Assembly: GCA_007120745.1 (NCBI GenBank)
Contig: SKNC01000007.1
Location: 1-9,539 of the forward strand
Reading direction: 5' to 3'
DNA length: 9,539 nt
DNA from: Bacillota bacterium
GTDB lineage: Bacteria > Bacillota > Dethiobacteria > SKNC01
The position numbers were made by a program, and so were the translations under genes. The notes beneath the pieces are model-generated. The model was given only the letters and a program-made list of their open reading frames with translations, was not told the DNA's origin and ran no database searches. Positions 1 through 5,434 of the stretch are shown here, piece by piece (positions within the stretch are counted from its first letter, which is position 1; every line of letters begins with the position of its first letter).

Positions 1-19
1 CCAGTTTAATCCTTCCAGG

Positions 20-1354
20 TTATAGCTCAGCAGACGCTTCAGCCTGCCCCCTCTGAACCACCCGATCACCAGTGCCAGGGCGACTGATTCCAGGAACATT
101 TACCAGCTCTCCCTTTTCAATAAGTTCTACAAACACTTCCACCACTTCGGGATCAAATTGGGTGCCGGAGCAGCGTTTCAGCTCCTCCACCGCTTCCTCT
201 GTATTCATGGCATTACGATACACCCTGTTGGTAGTCATGGCATCAAAGGAGTCCGCCACCCCTACGATCCGGGCTCCCAGGGGAATCTCCTCCCCTTTCT
301 TGCCATCGGGATACCCGTTTCCATCCATCCGCTCGTGGTGATAACGAATTACCTCAGACAGATCAGTTATCAGCCTCACCTCTTTTATGATATCAGCTCC
401 AATGGCGGAGTGCTCCCGAATAACAGCCATTTCTTCGTCCAGCAGACGGGTGGGCTTGTTCAGGATATTCTCACTGATCCCCACTTTCCCCACATCGTGC
501 AGCAAGGCTATGTATTCCAGCTTCTCCAGGTAATCATCGGGCAGGTTCATGGCCTTCCCAATGGCCACGGTGTATTGCGCCACCCGCTCCGAGTGGCCGT
601 GGGTATAGTGGTCCTTGGCATCGATGGCCTTGGTCAGGGCCCGGATAGTGCTGAGGTAGGTTTTTCTCATTTCCATATACTGGATAAAGCTGTGTCGGGC
701 TAAAAGCAGGGGTAGAATTAAAAACAACACCCCTAGAATGCCAATCTGCATATATATAACCGCAATTACAATACCCAAGGGCGCCAGGGCAAGATAGTTT
801 GGAACTGCCCATCGAAAGTTCACCAGCCACATTCCCCAGATAGGAACCTTCTGAGTAATAGACATGACAACAATAACGGCTCCAACATTTACCAAAAAAT
901 ATACACAGCACGCTGCAATAATTGGTAGAATATCATTGGGGAAAATTAATACTCCAATATTACCTCCAAAATACAAATAAACTATTCCGGCTCCTCCAAT
1001 AGATATTGCATACTGTGCTCCATTAAACAAAGTTCTGTAGTAATATTTTTTAAAAGACTTTATATCTTTCAAAGTAAAAATGCCAAAAACCGCGACCCAG
1101 ACAGCAACTTCAGGGCCAAAAATTAACATAGTTGCTAATAAAATAGCAAAGCTTAAAGAAACGCTGCTTTCTTCTTTTGGTAAATGCACTGCAAAGTGTT
1201 CTGATGCGATGTTAAGGATAGCAAAAAAAATAAAACCCTTTAAAACACTAATCGAGCTCCAATCAGGCTGGAAAAAAAACATAAAGGCTATCCCTAAAAA
1301 GATAATAATTAAGATATATAATTTAAGGATTACAGGTTGTTCTCGGAATGACAT
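20..1354 (-). CDS. Membrane-anchored HD-GYP domain protein, probable cyclic-di-GMP phosphodiesterase
   Basis: HD-GYP proteins hydrolyse the second messenger c-di-GMP at a di- or tri-iron site. From the start chosen here the protein has 444 residues. Residues about 9-220 hold some seven or eight hydrophobic segments (for example 9-29, 66-95, 113-130, 142-165, 185-218), an integral-membrane sensor-like region with no recognised ligand domain. Residues about 230-410 form the HD-GYP domain: HTHGHSERV-type start (Y250-T-H252-G-H254), H286-D287 in LLHDVGK, HH at 339-340, and the signature ERMDGNGYP at 341-349, so metal ligands and GYP loop look intact. The last 30 residues are polar and probably disordered. 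I chose the ATG at 1354 because GGAGGA sits just upstream (1361-1366); a possible start at 1420 would add 22 residues that overlap a small ORF in another frame. The gene is preceded by a 233-nt inverted-repeat element. The sensed signal is unknown. Confidence 0.9.
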   Translation of the reverse strand: MSFREQPVILKLYILIIIFLGIAFMFFFQPDWSSISVLKGFIFFAILNIASEHFAVHLPKEESSVSLSFAILLATMLIFGPEVAVWVAVFGIFTLKDIKSFKKYYYRTLFNGAQYAISIGGAGIVYLYFGGNIGVLIFPNDILPIIAACCVYFLVNVGAVIVVMSITQKVPIWGMWLVNFRWAVPNYLALAPLGIVIAVIYMQIGILGVLFLILPLLLARHSFIQYMEMRKTYLSTIRALTKAIDAKDHYTHGHSERVAQYTVAIGKAMNLPDDYLEKLEYIALLHDVGKVGISENILNKPTRLLDEEMAVIREHSAIGADIIKEVRLITDLSEVIRYHHERMDGNGYPDGKKGEEIPLGARIVGVADSFDAMTTNRVYRNAMNTEEAVEELKRCSGTQFDPEVVEVFVELIEKGELVNVPGISRPGTGDRVVQRGQAEASAEL

Positions 1355-1394
1355 GCTGTCTCCTCCATATAAAAAAGGGCCGACTTTACTTATA

Positions 1395-1472
1395 TTACCA
1401 GGACCACTTGAAAGCTCCACCAGCCAGAAGCAGTCCAGCTACGACTAGAAATACACGTACAACTTTTGCCAT
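1395..1472 (-). CDS. Putative 25-residue hydrophobic peptide
   Basis: An ATG at 1472 opens 25 codons ending in TAA at 1395-1397. It is preceded by GGGAGGA (1481-1487) with 8 nt spacing, a very good ribosome binding site. The peptide starts MAKVVRVFLVV, continues as a small-residue and leucine-rich hydrophobic stretch, and ends FKWSW, so it has a basic N-terminus, one membrane-spanning-length segment (about residues 4-21) and an aromatic tail. No family is recognised. The layout is that of small membrane peptides, including type I toxin peptides or leader peptides, but this rests on composition only. It lies wholly inside the inverted-repeat element and ends 10 nt before its 3' arm. Against it: very short ORFs arise by chance. 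For it: the strong, well-spaced ribosome binding site. Confidence 0.45.
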   Translation of the reverse strand: MAKVVRVFLVVAGLLLAGGAFKWSW

Positions 1473-1560
1473 ATTATTTATCCTCCCTCACGGTTACTCT
1501 GTCCACTCCGCTAGTACCGGACAGGGAACACCGCTTCGCTGGGAAAGAACATATAATAAT
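1473..1560 (-). other. Predicted RNA fold that would hide the small ORF's ribosome binding site
   Basis: Reading the minus-strand transcript, attatt (1555-1560) can pair with aataat (1473-1478), and tttccc (1541-1546) can pair with gggagg (1482-1487, with two G-U pairs), which is the ribosome binding site of the 25-codon ORF. Inside these lies a compact hairpin: CGGT (1530-1533) with ACCG (1491-1494), an internal loop, then CTGTCC with GGACAG (about 1501-1506 and 1518-1523) closing a loop that holds a possible ACT/AGT mini-stem. The pairs are nested and mutually compatible. I found them by eye; no folding energy was computed. Confidence 0.35.
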
Positions 1561-1620
1561 TGCTTCTTATTAATTTGCTGCTTGGTTTAGTCGGCCCTTT
1601 TTTTGCAGTATTACATTTTT

Positions 1621-2256
1621 TTATCCCATCACCTTACGGTTCAGTGCGCTTAAGGTTGCCCTGACTACGGCGTCCTTTTCGTCACCTCTGATCAATGCGC
1701 ATCCCACCAGGCTTTCTTCGGTGAAGTTCTGGTTAATCATACCCAGGGAGACCATCATGATCTTATGCCGGTTAAAATCTACAACCATGATTTCCTCCGC
1801 GGTAAAGAGAATTTTTTCTTTTATCACCTGCTGAACAGCTTTTAACGTGGCTTCGGCTACCAGCCGGATATAATTATTTCGGGTGTAAGGCCCTTCGGAA
1901 AACCCTTCAAACACCTCGGTATTGTGGGTTAAGTGAACCTTAACAATGGCTTTTTGTCCGTTCTGGTTGAAGGAAATGCCCGAATATTTCAGCCGCTTCG
2001 GTACAATATTATGAAACCCGTTATCCACCCGGACCACGCTGACTTTCTTATAATCCAGTTCTATATCGTACTCGGCATGAAGCAGAGACTCTATGTCCCG
2101 CACAATTTGTTTTGGGGAACGCTTGTCCCGGGAGAGAACGTGGATCTCTTGAATGTTGCCATCCCCATTGGTAACAATATTTGAGGAGATGATATCATCC
2201 ACCTTCTCGATGAGCTTTCGACATTCCTCCGGGTTAAAGGTCTTTTTTTCTTCCAT
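1621..2256 (-). CDS. Conserved-looking hypothetical protein, possible LeuA-regulatory-domain-like fold
   Basis: A 211-residue soluble protein with no signal peptide or membrane segment; I cannot name its family. Residues 1-30 are helical and acidic/basic. Residues about 36-80 (IHVLSRDKRSPKQIVRDIES, then a strand-rich part) look like a compact conserved module with an RSPKQIVRDI motif. Residues about 95-211 read as two beta-rich units each closed by a helix: strands, then AEATLKAVQQVI (134-145), more strands, then DAVVRATLSALNRKV (195-209). That pattern, and especially the ending ATLSALNR, recalls the C-terminal regulatory domain of 2-isopropylmalate synthase (LeuA), without its catalytic barrel. 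This is a visual resemblance only. The ATG at 2256 has GGAGA about 9-10 nt upstream. It has its own possible promoter and is followed directly by the inverted-repeat leader of the HD-GYP gene. Confidence 0.75.
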   Translation of the reverse strand: MEEKKTFNPEECRKLIEKVDDIISSNIVTNGDGNIQEIHVLSRDKRSPKQIVRDIESLLHAEYDIELDYKKVSVVRVDNGFHNIVPKRLKYSGISFNQNGQKAIVKVHLTHNTEVFEGFSEGPYTRNNYIRLVAEATLKAVQQVIKEKILFTAEEIMVVDFNRHKIMMVSLGMINQNFTEESLVGCALIRGDEKDAVVRATLSALNRKVMG

Positions 2257-2298
2257 AAGGCGAGTCTCCTGGTTACATAATTTTACCTTTTGGCTATT

Positions 2299-2328
2299 AT
2301 TCTACTAAATATTTGAATTTTCCTGCAA
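2299..2328 (-). promoter_or_regulatory. Possible sigma-A promoter for the 211-aa gene
   Basis: On the minus strand TTGCAG (plus 2323-2328) is followed after 18 nt by TAGAAT (plus 2299-2304). The -10 matches consensus at 5 of 6 positions and the -35 at 3 of 6. The predicted start would give a 5' leader of about 35 nt. The 87-nt gap before it contains no evident terminator, so read-through from the 370-aa gene is equally possible. Confidence 0.35.
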
Positions 2329-2343
2329 ATATAAAAAATTTGT

Positions 2344-3456
2344 CTAGTTATTTATCTCTTTTACAATCTCACCGGCCAATGCCCACAACCCCCCGGAGAT
2401 GAGAGAGTGCCCCCCCAGCAGAACAGGAATCCTGGATTCCATGGCCCGGCGGGTGAACTCCCGGGCAAAGGGGTCCTTTAACTCCTGGTACATCCCCAGG
2501 TCGGAATAAAACCGGTCGGTTTCCGAAAGATCCAGTTTAAAGTGGGCAAACAGCACCCGGGTATCAATAAGAGCACAGTTGGCCACCCTTTCCATATACT
2601 CAAAAAACTTATCAATTCCTACTTCTTCTATAAAAAACCCCATGAGGGCCACCACTTCCCCCTGGCCCAGACGCCCCAGGGCTTTCATTCCCCTTTCTTC
2701 GGAAAAAATTCGCAGGCGGCATTTTATGTTGGTGTTCAGGTATGCAACAATGGGGGCTCCCACTCTCCCCATAAGGATGACATCTTCGTAATATCCCGCC
2801 AGCACTTTCTTGGCCTGGTATATGCGGTCTAAATCCAGGTCCAGCTTCCCAATGGCCTCCCGGGTTCTCTGACCGGAGTAAGAACTGGCGGCCAAAAGCA
2901 GGATATCCATAGGGGTATCCAGGTCAAACACAATGCCCAGGGTAAGGGGCATTAACTGTAATTCAAAATCCGCCTCGTCCCGCAGAACATTGGCCAGCAT
3001 GTTATCCATGGGAGGCAGATTAATCCGGTTAATCATTGAAGCGGGCCTGAAAGCCACCAGGTCGGCAGATTGCGAATTATTTGCCAGAAGGACTTCGCTG
3101 CCGGATAAAAGGATTTGACAAATTCGGCTCAATTCCTCCGGCTGAATTAATGGGATGCTGGCTCCCCCGAAATAAAAAACGTTATTCAAGTCATACTCAT
3201 TGATTAATGTCTGCAGCATTTCACCAAAATGAAAATTTTTGGCATCATTCTTTATTACTTCTACCCCCTGTGCAGAAGCTTCTTCGGCCAGATCAGGGTA
3301 ATTGGTGGAGAGAAATATCCTGTCGATTTCCTTGACCTTTTTCATTTTTTCGATGTTATCCAGCAGGGTAGCATTACGAACCTGAAACATCAGTTTTTCT
3401 GGCGGACTTTGGGGATTCCCTCCCTCAAAGATGATGGCGCTGACTTTTTCCCCCAT
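2344..3456 (-). CDS. Two-domain protein with a degenerate GT-A (MobA/CofC-like) nucleotidyltransferase fold
   Basis: A 370-residue soluble protein of unknown function. The N-terminal part (about 1-190) follows the layout of sugar-phosphate/MobA-type nucleotidyltransferases: a first strand VSAIIFEGG (5-13), K21 in the expected place, EIDRIFLSTN (43-52), YFGGASIPLIQP (95-106) in the position of the usual GDxPLL metal-binding loop, and FDLDTPMDI (177-185), which matches the family's DIDTPEDL closing motif. Two key features are altered: the GxGTR nucleotide loop is replaced by GGNPQSP (12-18), and the metal-binding Asp before PL is not where expected (S100). It may therefore bind a nucleotide or sugar without transferring it. 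Residues about 195-370 form a second, unrecognised domain with GRVGAPIVAYL (230-240) and a glycine-rich tail VLLGGHSLISGGLWAL (345-360). ATG with AAAGGATGA upstream. It sits after the hpf terminators. Confidence 0.75.
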   Translation of the reverse strand: MGEKVSAIIFEGGNPQSPPEKLMFQVRNATLLDNIEKMKKVKEIDRIFLSTNYPDLAEEASAQGVEVIKNDAKNFHFGEMLQTLINEYDLNNVFYFGGASIPLIQPEELSRICQILLSGSEVLLANNSQSADLVAFRPASMINRINLPPMDNMLANVLRDEADFELQLMPLTLGIVFDLDTPMDILLLAASSYSGQRTREAIGKLDLDLDRIYQAKKVLAGYYEDVILMGRVGAPIVAYLNTNIKCRLRIFSEERGMKALGRLGQGEVVALMGFFIEEVGIDKFFEYMERVANCALIDTRVLFAHFKLDLSETDRFYSDLGMYQELKDPFAREFTRRAMESRIPVLLGGHSLISGGLWALAGEIVKEINN

Positions 3457-3480
3457 TTATTTTCATCCTTTCTATATGTT

Positions 3481-3509
3481 AATCTAAAAGTTCAATGTAA
3501 AGGATTCAA
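3481..3509 (-). promoter_or_regulatory. Possible sigma-A promoter for the nucleotidyltransferase-like gene
   Basis: On the minus strand TTGAAT (plus 3504-3509) is separated by 17 nt from TAGATT (plus 3481-3486); each box matches consensus at 4 of 6 positions. It lies between the second terminator-like hairpin and the ATG at 3456, where a new promoter would be expected after termination. Confidence 0.35.
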
Positions 3510-3514
3510 CAAAA

Positions 3515-3546
3515 GCAAAAAAAACCCTTCCTTTCAGGGCTTTTGC
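3515..3546 (-). terminator. Second terminator-like hairpin downstream of hpf
   Basis: The minus strand reads CCCT, a 7-nt loop GAAAGGA, AGGG, then eight T. Flanking GCAAAA and TTTTGC can extend the stem past a bulge. The GC core is only 4 bp, so it is weaker than the hairpin about 25 nt upstream. It may be a backup terminator for hpf. Confidence 0.55.
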
Positions 3547-3565
3547 AAGAACCGCTTTATTTATT

Positions 3566-3610
3566 AAAAAAAGGCTGCCGGGGGAATATACACCCGGGAC
3601 AGCCTTTTAT
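3566..3610 (-). terminator. Rho-independent terminator of hpf
   Basis: On the minus strand AAAGGCTG pairs with CAGCCTTT, and CCCGG pairs with CCGGG beyond a 2-nt bulge, closing a loop of about 10 nt. It is followed by a run of seven T. It begins about 40 nt after the hpf stop codon. The plus strand also ends in CCTTTT, so the hairpin could work weakly in both directions. Confidence 0.85.
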
Positions 3611-3648
3611 CTGTTTATTCAGCTAACTTCCTGATTTCTGCTTTTAAA

Positions 3649-4191
3649 TCAAGATATTTCCGGTTCAATTAACCCGTAGTTTCCGTCTTTACGACGGTAA
3701 ATTACGCTGACTCCTTCTACTTCTGCGTCGAAAAATACAAAGAAATCATGACCCAGCAAATTCATTTGGAGGACTGCCTCTTCTACCGTCATAGGCTTCA
3801 CGGCAAAACGCTTTACCCGCACTACTCTGGGCTCATCTTCTACCGGCTCTTCATCCTGAAGTTCCGGGTCCAGCTTAATCGTTCTCTTGCTGGCTTTTTG
3901 CCTCATATTGCGGTTCAGCTTTGTTTTATACTTATCGATCTGTTTTTCTAATTTTTCCACCACCAGATCGATAGAAGCATACATGTCCGGAGTAGATTCT
4001 TCTCCCCGTAAAATCATACCATTCAACATTATAGTCACTTCAACAATATTATTTTCCCTGGTTACGCTGAGGAGGACCTGCGCTTCGGTTTCTGTATCAA
4101 AGAACTTATCAAGCTTACCAATTCGTTTTTCCACGTATTCCCGTAAAGCGTCAGTAATTTCAATGTTCTTCCCGCGAGTATTAATTTTCAA
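3649..4191 (-). CDS. hpf: Long-form ribosome hibernation promoting factor (HPF / RaiA family)
   Basis: HPF binds the 30S decoding region and, in the long form, uses its C-terminal domain to dimerise 70S ribosomes into inactive 100S particles in stationary phase or stress. The 180 residues match the long form: N-terminal ribosome-binding domain about 1-100 (MKINTRGKNIEITDALREYV start), a charged, proline-containing linker about 101-123, and the dimerisation domain about 124-178 (RVVRVKRFAVKPMTVEEAV ... VIYRRKDGNYGLIEP). The start is a TTG at 4189-4191: it gives exactly the canonical N-terminus, and AAAGGAG lies 9 nt upstream. The gene appears to be its own transcription unit, with a sigma-H-like promoter in front and tandem terminators behind. 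In many Firmicutes secA follows hpf; here it does not. Confidence 0.97.
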   Translation of the reverse strand: MKINTRGKNIEITDALREYVEKRIGKLDKFFDTETEAQVLLSVTRENNIVEVTIMLNGMILRGEESTPDMYASIDLVVEKLEKQIDKYKTKLNRNMRQKASKRTIKLDPELQDEEPVEDEPRVVRVKRFAVKPMTVEEAVLQMNLLGHDFFVFFDAEVEGVSVIYRRKDGNYGLIEPEIS

Positions 4192-4229
4192 AAAGCCTCA
4201 CTCCTTTCAGGGTCTCATAATAATATACT

Positions 4230-4255
4230 ATTCCCTTTTCAGGTAAAAAAATCCT
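4230..4255 (-). promoter_or_regulatory. Sigma-H-type promoter of hpf
   Basis: On the minus strand AGGATTT (plus 4249-4255) is followed after 15 nt by GAAT (plus 4230-4233). With flanks it reads GTAGGATTT, 12 nt, AGGGAATA, which fits the Bacillus sigma-H consensus RnAGGAwWW / RnnGAAT with normal spacing. The transcript would start about 30 nt before the TTG start. The -35 box is partly enclosed by a 6-bp inverted repeat, CAGGTA (4240-4245) and TACCTG (4255-4260). In B. subtilis hpf (yvyD) is known to use sigma-H and sigma-B. No convincing sigma-A promoter was seen in this gap. Confidence 0.6.
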
Positions 4256-4280
4256 ACCTGGAACCCCATAATAAATTGTT

Positions 4281-4323
4281 AAATAAAATTAAAAGGAAAT
4301 CCCATATTTTGTATGGGATTTCC
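4281..4323 (-). terminator. Rho-independent terminator of the cold-shock gene
   Basis: A perfect 12-bp stem, GGAAATCCCATA (4295-4306) with TATGGGATTTCC (4312-4323), closes a 5-nt loop. On the minus strand it is followed by TTTTAATTTTATTT. It starts about 40 nt after the cold-shock gene stop and isolates it from hpf. Confidence 0.9.
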
Positions 4324-4362
4324 ATTATTCTTATAATGAACCCCAAAGGGCTTTATGCTGTT

Positions 4363-4560
4363 TTAAATTTTCACTACGTTAGCCGCCTGGGGACCTCTTT
4401 CACCCTCTATGATATCAAACTCCACCTGCTGCCCTTCATCCAGAGTTTTAAACCCTTCATCCTGGATTGCGGAAAAGTGCACAAATACGTCGTCTCCGTC
4501 TTCCCTCTCAATAAACCCATATCCTTTTTCTCTGCTGAACCACTTTACTTGACCTACCAT
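4363..4560 (-). CDS. Cold-shock domain protein (CspA/CspB family)
   Basis: A 65-residue single cold-shock domain, the normal length for the family. It binds single-stranded RNA/DNA and acts as an RNA chaperone, keeping mRNA unfolded. It carries the RNP1 motif KGYGFIE (residues 12-18), the RNP2 motif VFVHF (25-29) and the VKWFS start (5-9) with aromatic binding residues W7, F16 (or nearby), F26, H28 and F29. ATG at 4560 preceded by TAGGAGGAATGAATGA, so the AGGAGG site is well placed. It is monocistronic, with a promoter at about 4623-4652 and a strong terminator behind. The untranslated leader is about 55 nt, shorter than those of strongly cold-induced E. coli cspA, so this may be a general rather than a strictly cold-induced copy. 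The exact paralogue letter cannot be assigned. Confidence 0.97.
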   Translation of the reverse strand: MVGQVKWFSREKGYGFIEREDGDDVFVHFSAIQDEGFKTLDEGQQVEFDIIEGERGPQAANVVKI

Positions 4561-4622
4561 TCATTCATTCCTCCTAAAAAAATAAAATGGGAACAGGCTT
4601 ATGACACCTGGACCTTTGCAAT

Positions 4623-4652
4623 AGTTTACCATACCCCTTTATATTATGTCAA
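4623..4652 (-). promoter_or_regulatory. Sigma-A promoter of the cold-shock gene
   Basis: On the minus strand a perfect TTGACA (plus 4647-4652) is followed after 18 nt by TAAACT (plus 4623-4628), 4 of 6 to consensus. It predicts a leader of about 55 nt. It lies in the 137-nt gap after comF, in which I see no clear comF terminator. Confidence 0.6.
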
Positions 4653-4697
4653 ATTAAACCAAAGGAAAACAAACAATCCATAATACCCGAGGGAAAA

Positions 4698-5423
4698 TTA
4701 CCTGCCGATTACCGCGGCGTACAGCTTTCCCACCCCTCCCCGCCGCAGCACCCTGGCTGCCTCATTAATAGTGGCACCGGAGGTAAAAATATCGTCTACT
4801 AAGATAAGAGTTTTTCCCTGGAAGGATGGTTTCTCTCCCCAATGGGAATGTATTTCATCTCCCATCAGGCGAAAAGCCCCCCGCAGGTTGGCCGCCCTCT
4901 CTTTTCTGCCCAGCCGGGTCTGGCTCTCCGTATCCTTTACTCTGGCCAATACATTCAGTAAAGGAATTCCTAAATGGAGAGCAGCTTCCTTCGCCAGCAG
5001 TTCCGCTTGATTAAACCCCCGCTGCTTCAGCCGCCCTGCACATAAAGGAATGGGAACCAGCCCGTCAGGATCAGGCCACTGTCCTGAGTGAATTCGAGTA
5101 GAGATGCCCTGCACCATATAGGGGGTAAAAAAATGAACCACCTCCTGTCTGCCCTGATACTTGAATTCCTGAATCAAGCGTTTTAAATTGCCCCCGTATG
5201 AACCCAGGGCAAACATCCCATCTATGTATAGTTTCCGGTGACGACATTCCGGGCATTTCCTTCCCCGGCCGTGGGGATAAGCACAAACCGGACAGGCTTC
5301 CGTTTCTGAAAACAAGCTTTCCCTGCAGGAGGTGCATAAAAACTCCTTCCTGCGAAGCAGCTTCCCACAAATGGGACACCGGGGCGGATAGAGAAAGTCC
5401 AGCCAGGATAAATTTAGCTTCAT
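4698..5423 (-). CDS. comF: ComF family protein (competence / DNA uptake, phosphoribosyltransferase fold)
   Basis: ComF proteins are needed for natural transformation in Firmicutes and proteobacteria, probably in the cytoplasm during handling of imported single-stranded DNA; their biochemical reaction is not settled. The 241 residues show the family layout: an N-terminal zinc-binding part with four cysteine pairs (C16/C19, C30/C33, C44/C47, C57/C60), then a type I phosphoribosyltransferase domain with VPIPL (123-127), RGFNQAELLA (135-144), SQTRLGRKERAANL (167-180) and the PRPP-binding motif LVDDIFTSGAT (208-218). A GTG at 5432 is possible, but the ATG at 5423 is better placed behind AGAGGTG. 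It starts 11 nt after the recD2 stop, with its ribosome binding site just past the recD2 end, so the two are probably one operon. No other competence gene lies in the window. Confidence 0.95.
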   Translation of the reverse strand: MKLNLSWLDFLYPPRCPICGKLLRRKEFLCTSCRESLFSETEACPVCAYPHGRGRKCPECRHRKLYIDGMFALGSYGGNLKRLIQEFKYQGRQEVVHFFTPYMVQGISTRIHSGQWPDPDGLVPIPLCAGRLKQRGFNQAELLAKEAALHLGIPLLNVLARVKDTESQTRLGRKERAANLRGAFRLMGDEIHSHWGEKPSFQGKTLILVDDIFTSGATINEAARVLRRGGVGKLYAAVIGR

Positions 5424-5434
5424 ATTCAGCACCT

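Larger units (their letters stand above)
1371..1603 (-). promoter_or_regulatory. Putative structured leader bounded by a perfect 15-bp inverted repeat, upstream of the HD-GYP gene
   Basis: The plus-strand sequence aaaaaagggccgact (1371-1385) is exactly complementary to agtcggccctttttt (1589-1603). In the minus-strand transcript the 5' arm is A-rich then GGGCCGACU, and the 3' arm is AGUCGGCCC followed by six U. Closing the arms would therefore make a GC-rich stem ending in a U-tract, like an intrinsic terminator with a 203-nt insert. The 3' arm ends 5 nt before the HD-GYP ribosome binding site; the 5' arm begins 18 nt after the stop codon of the 211-aa gene. Short nested complementarities lie further in: cagc (1577-1580) with gctg (1421-1424), and agaagca (1561-1567) with tgcttct (1426-1432). 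It contains a 25-codon ORF. No known riboswitch signature was recognised. It could be an attenuator, a toxin-type mRNA fold or a MITE-like element. Confidence 0.5.

Noticed and set aside
1355..1420. Longer HD-GYP start at 1420 (adds 22 residues)
   Set aside because: The extension lacks a good ribosome binding site, overlaps the small ORF and the 3' arm of the element, and the ATG at 1354 follows GGAGGA.
1490..1560. c-di-GMP-I or glycine riboswitch in front of the HD-GYP gene
   Set aside because: GGACAGAGTAACC resembles the tail of glycine aptamers and parts recall GEMM, but the diagnostic conserved core segments of both classes are missing.
1080..1590. Plus-strand open frames over the HD-GYP N-terminus and leader
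   Set aside because: They are opposite or out of frame to a clear gene, have low-complexity lysine/threonine-rich translations and no ribosome binding site.
1371..1603. Insertion sequence or MITE as the firm call for the inverted-repeat element
   Set aside because: No transposase, no clear target-site duplication at the flanks, and only one copy in the window; kept as an alternative only.
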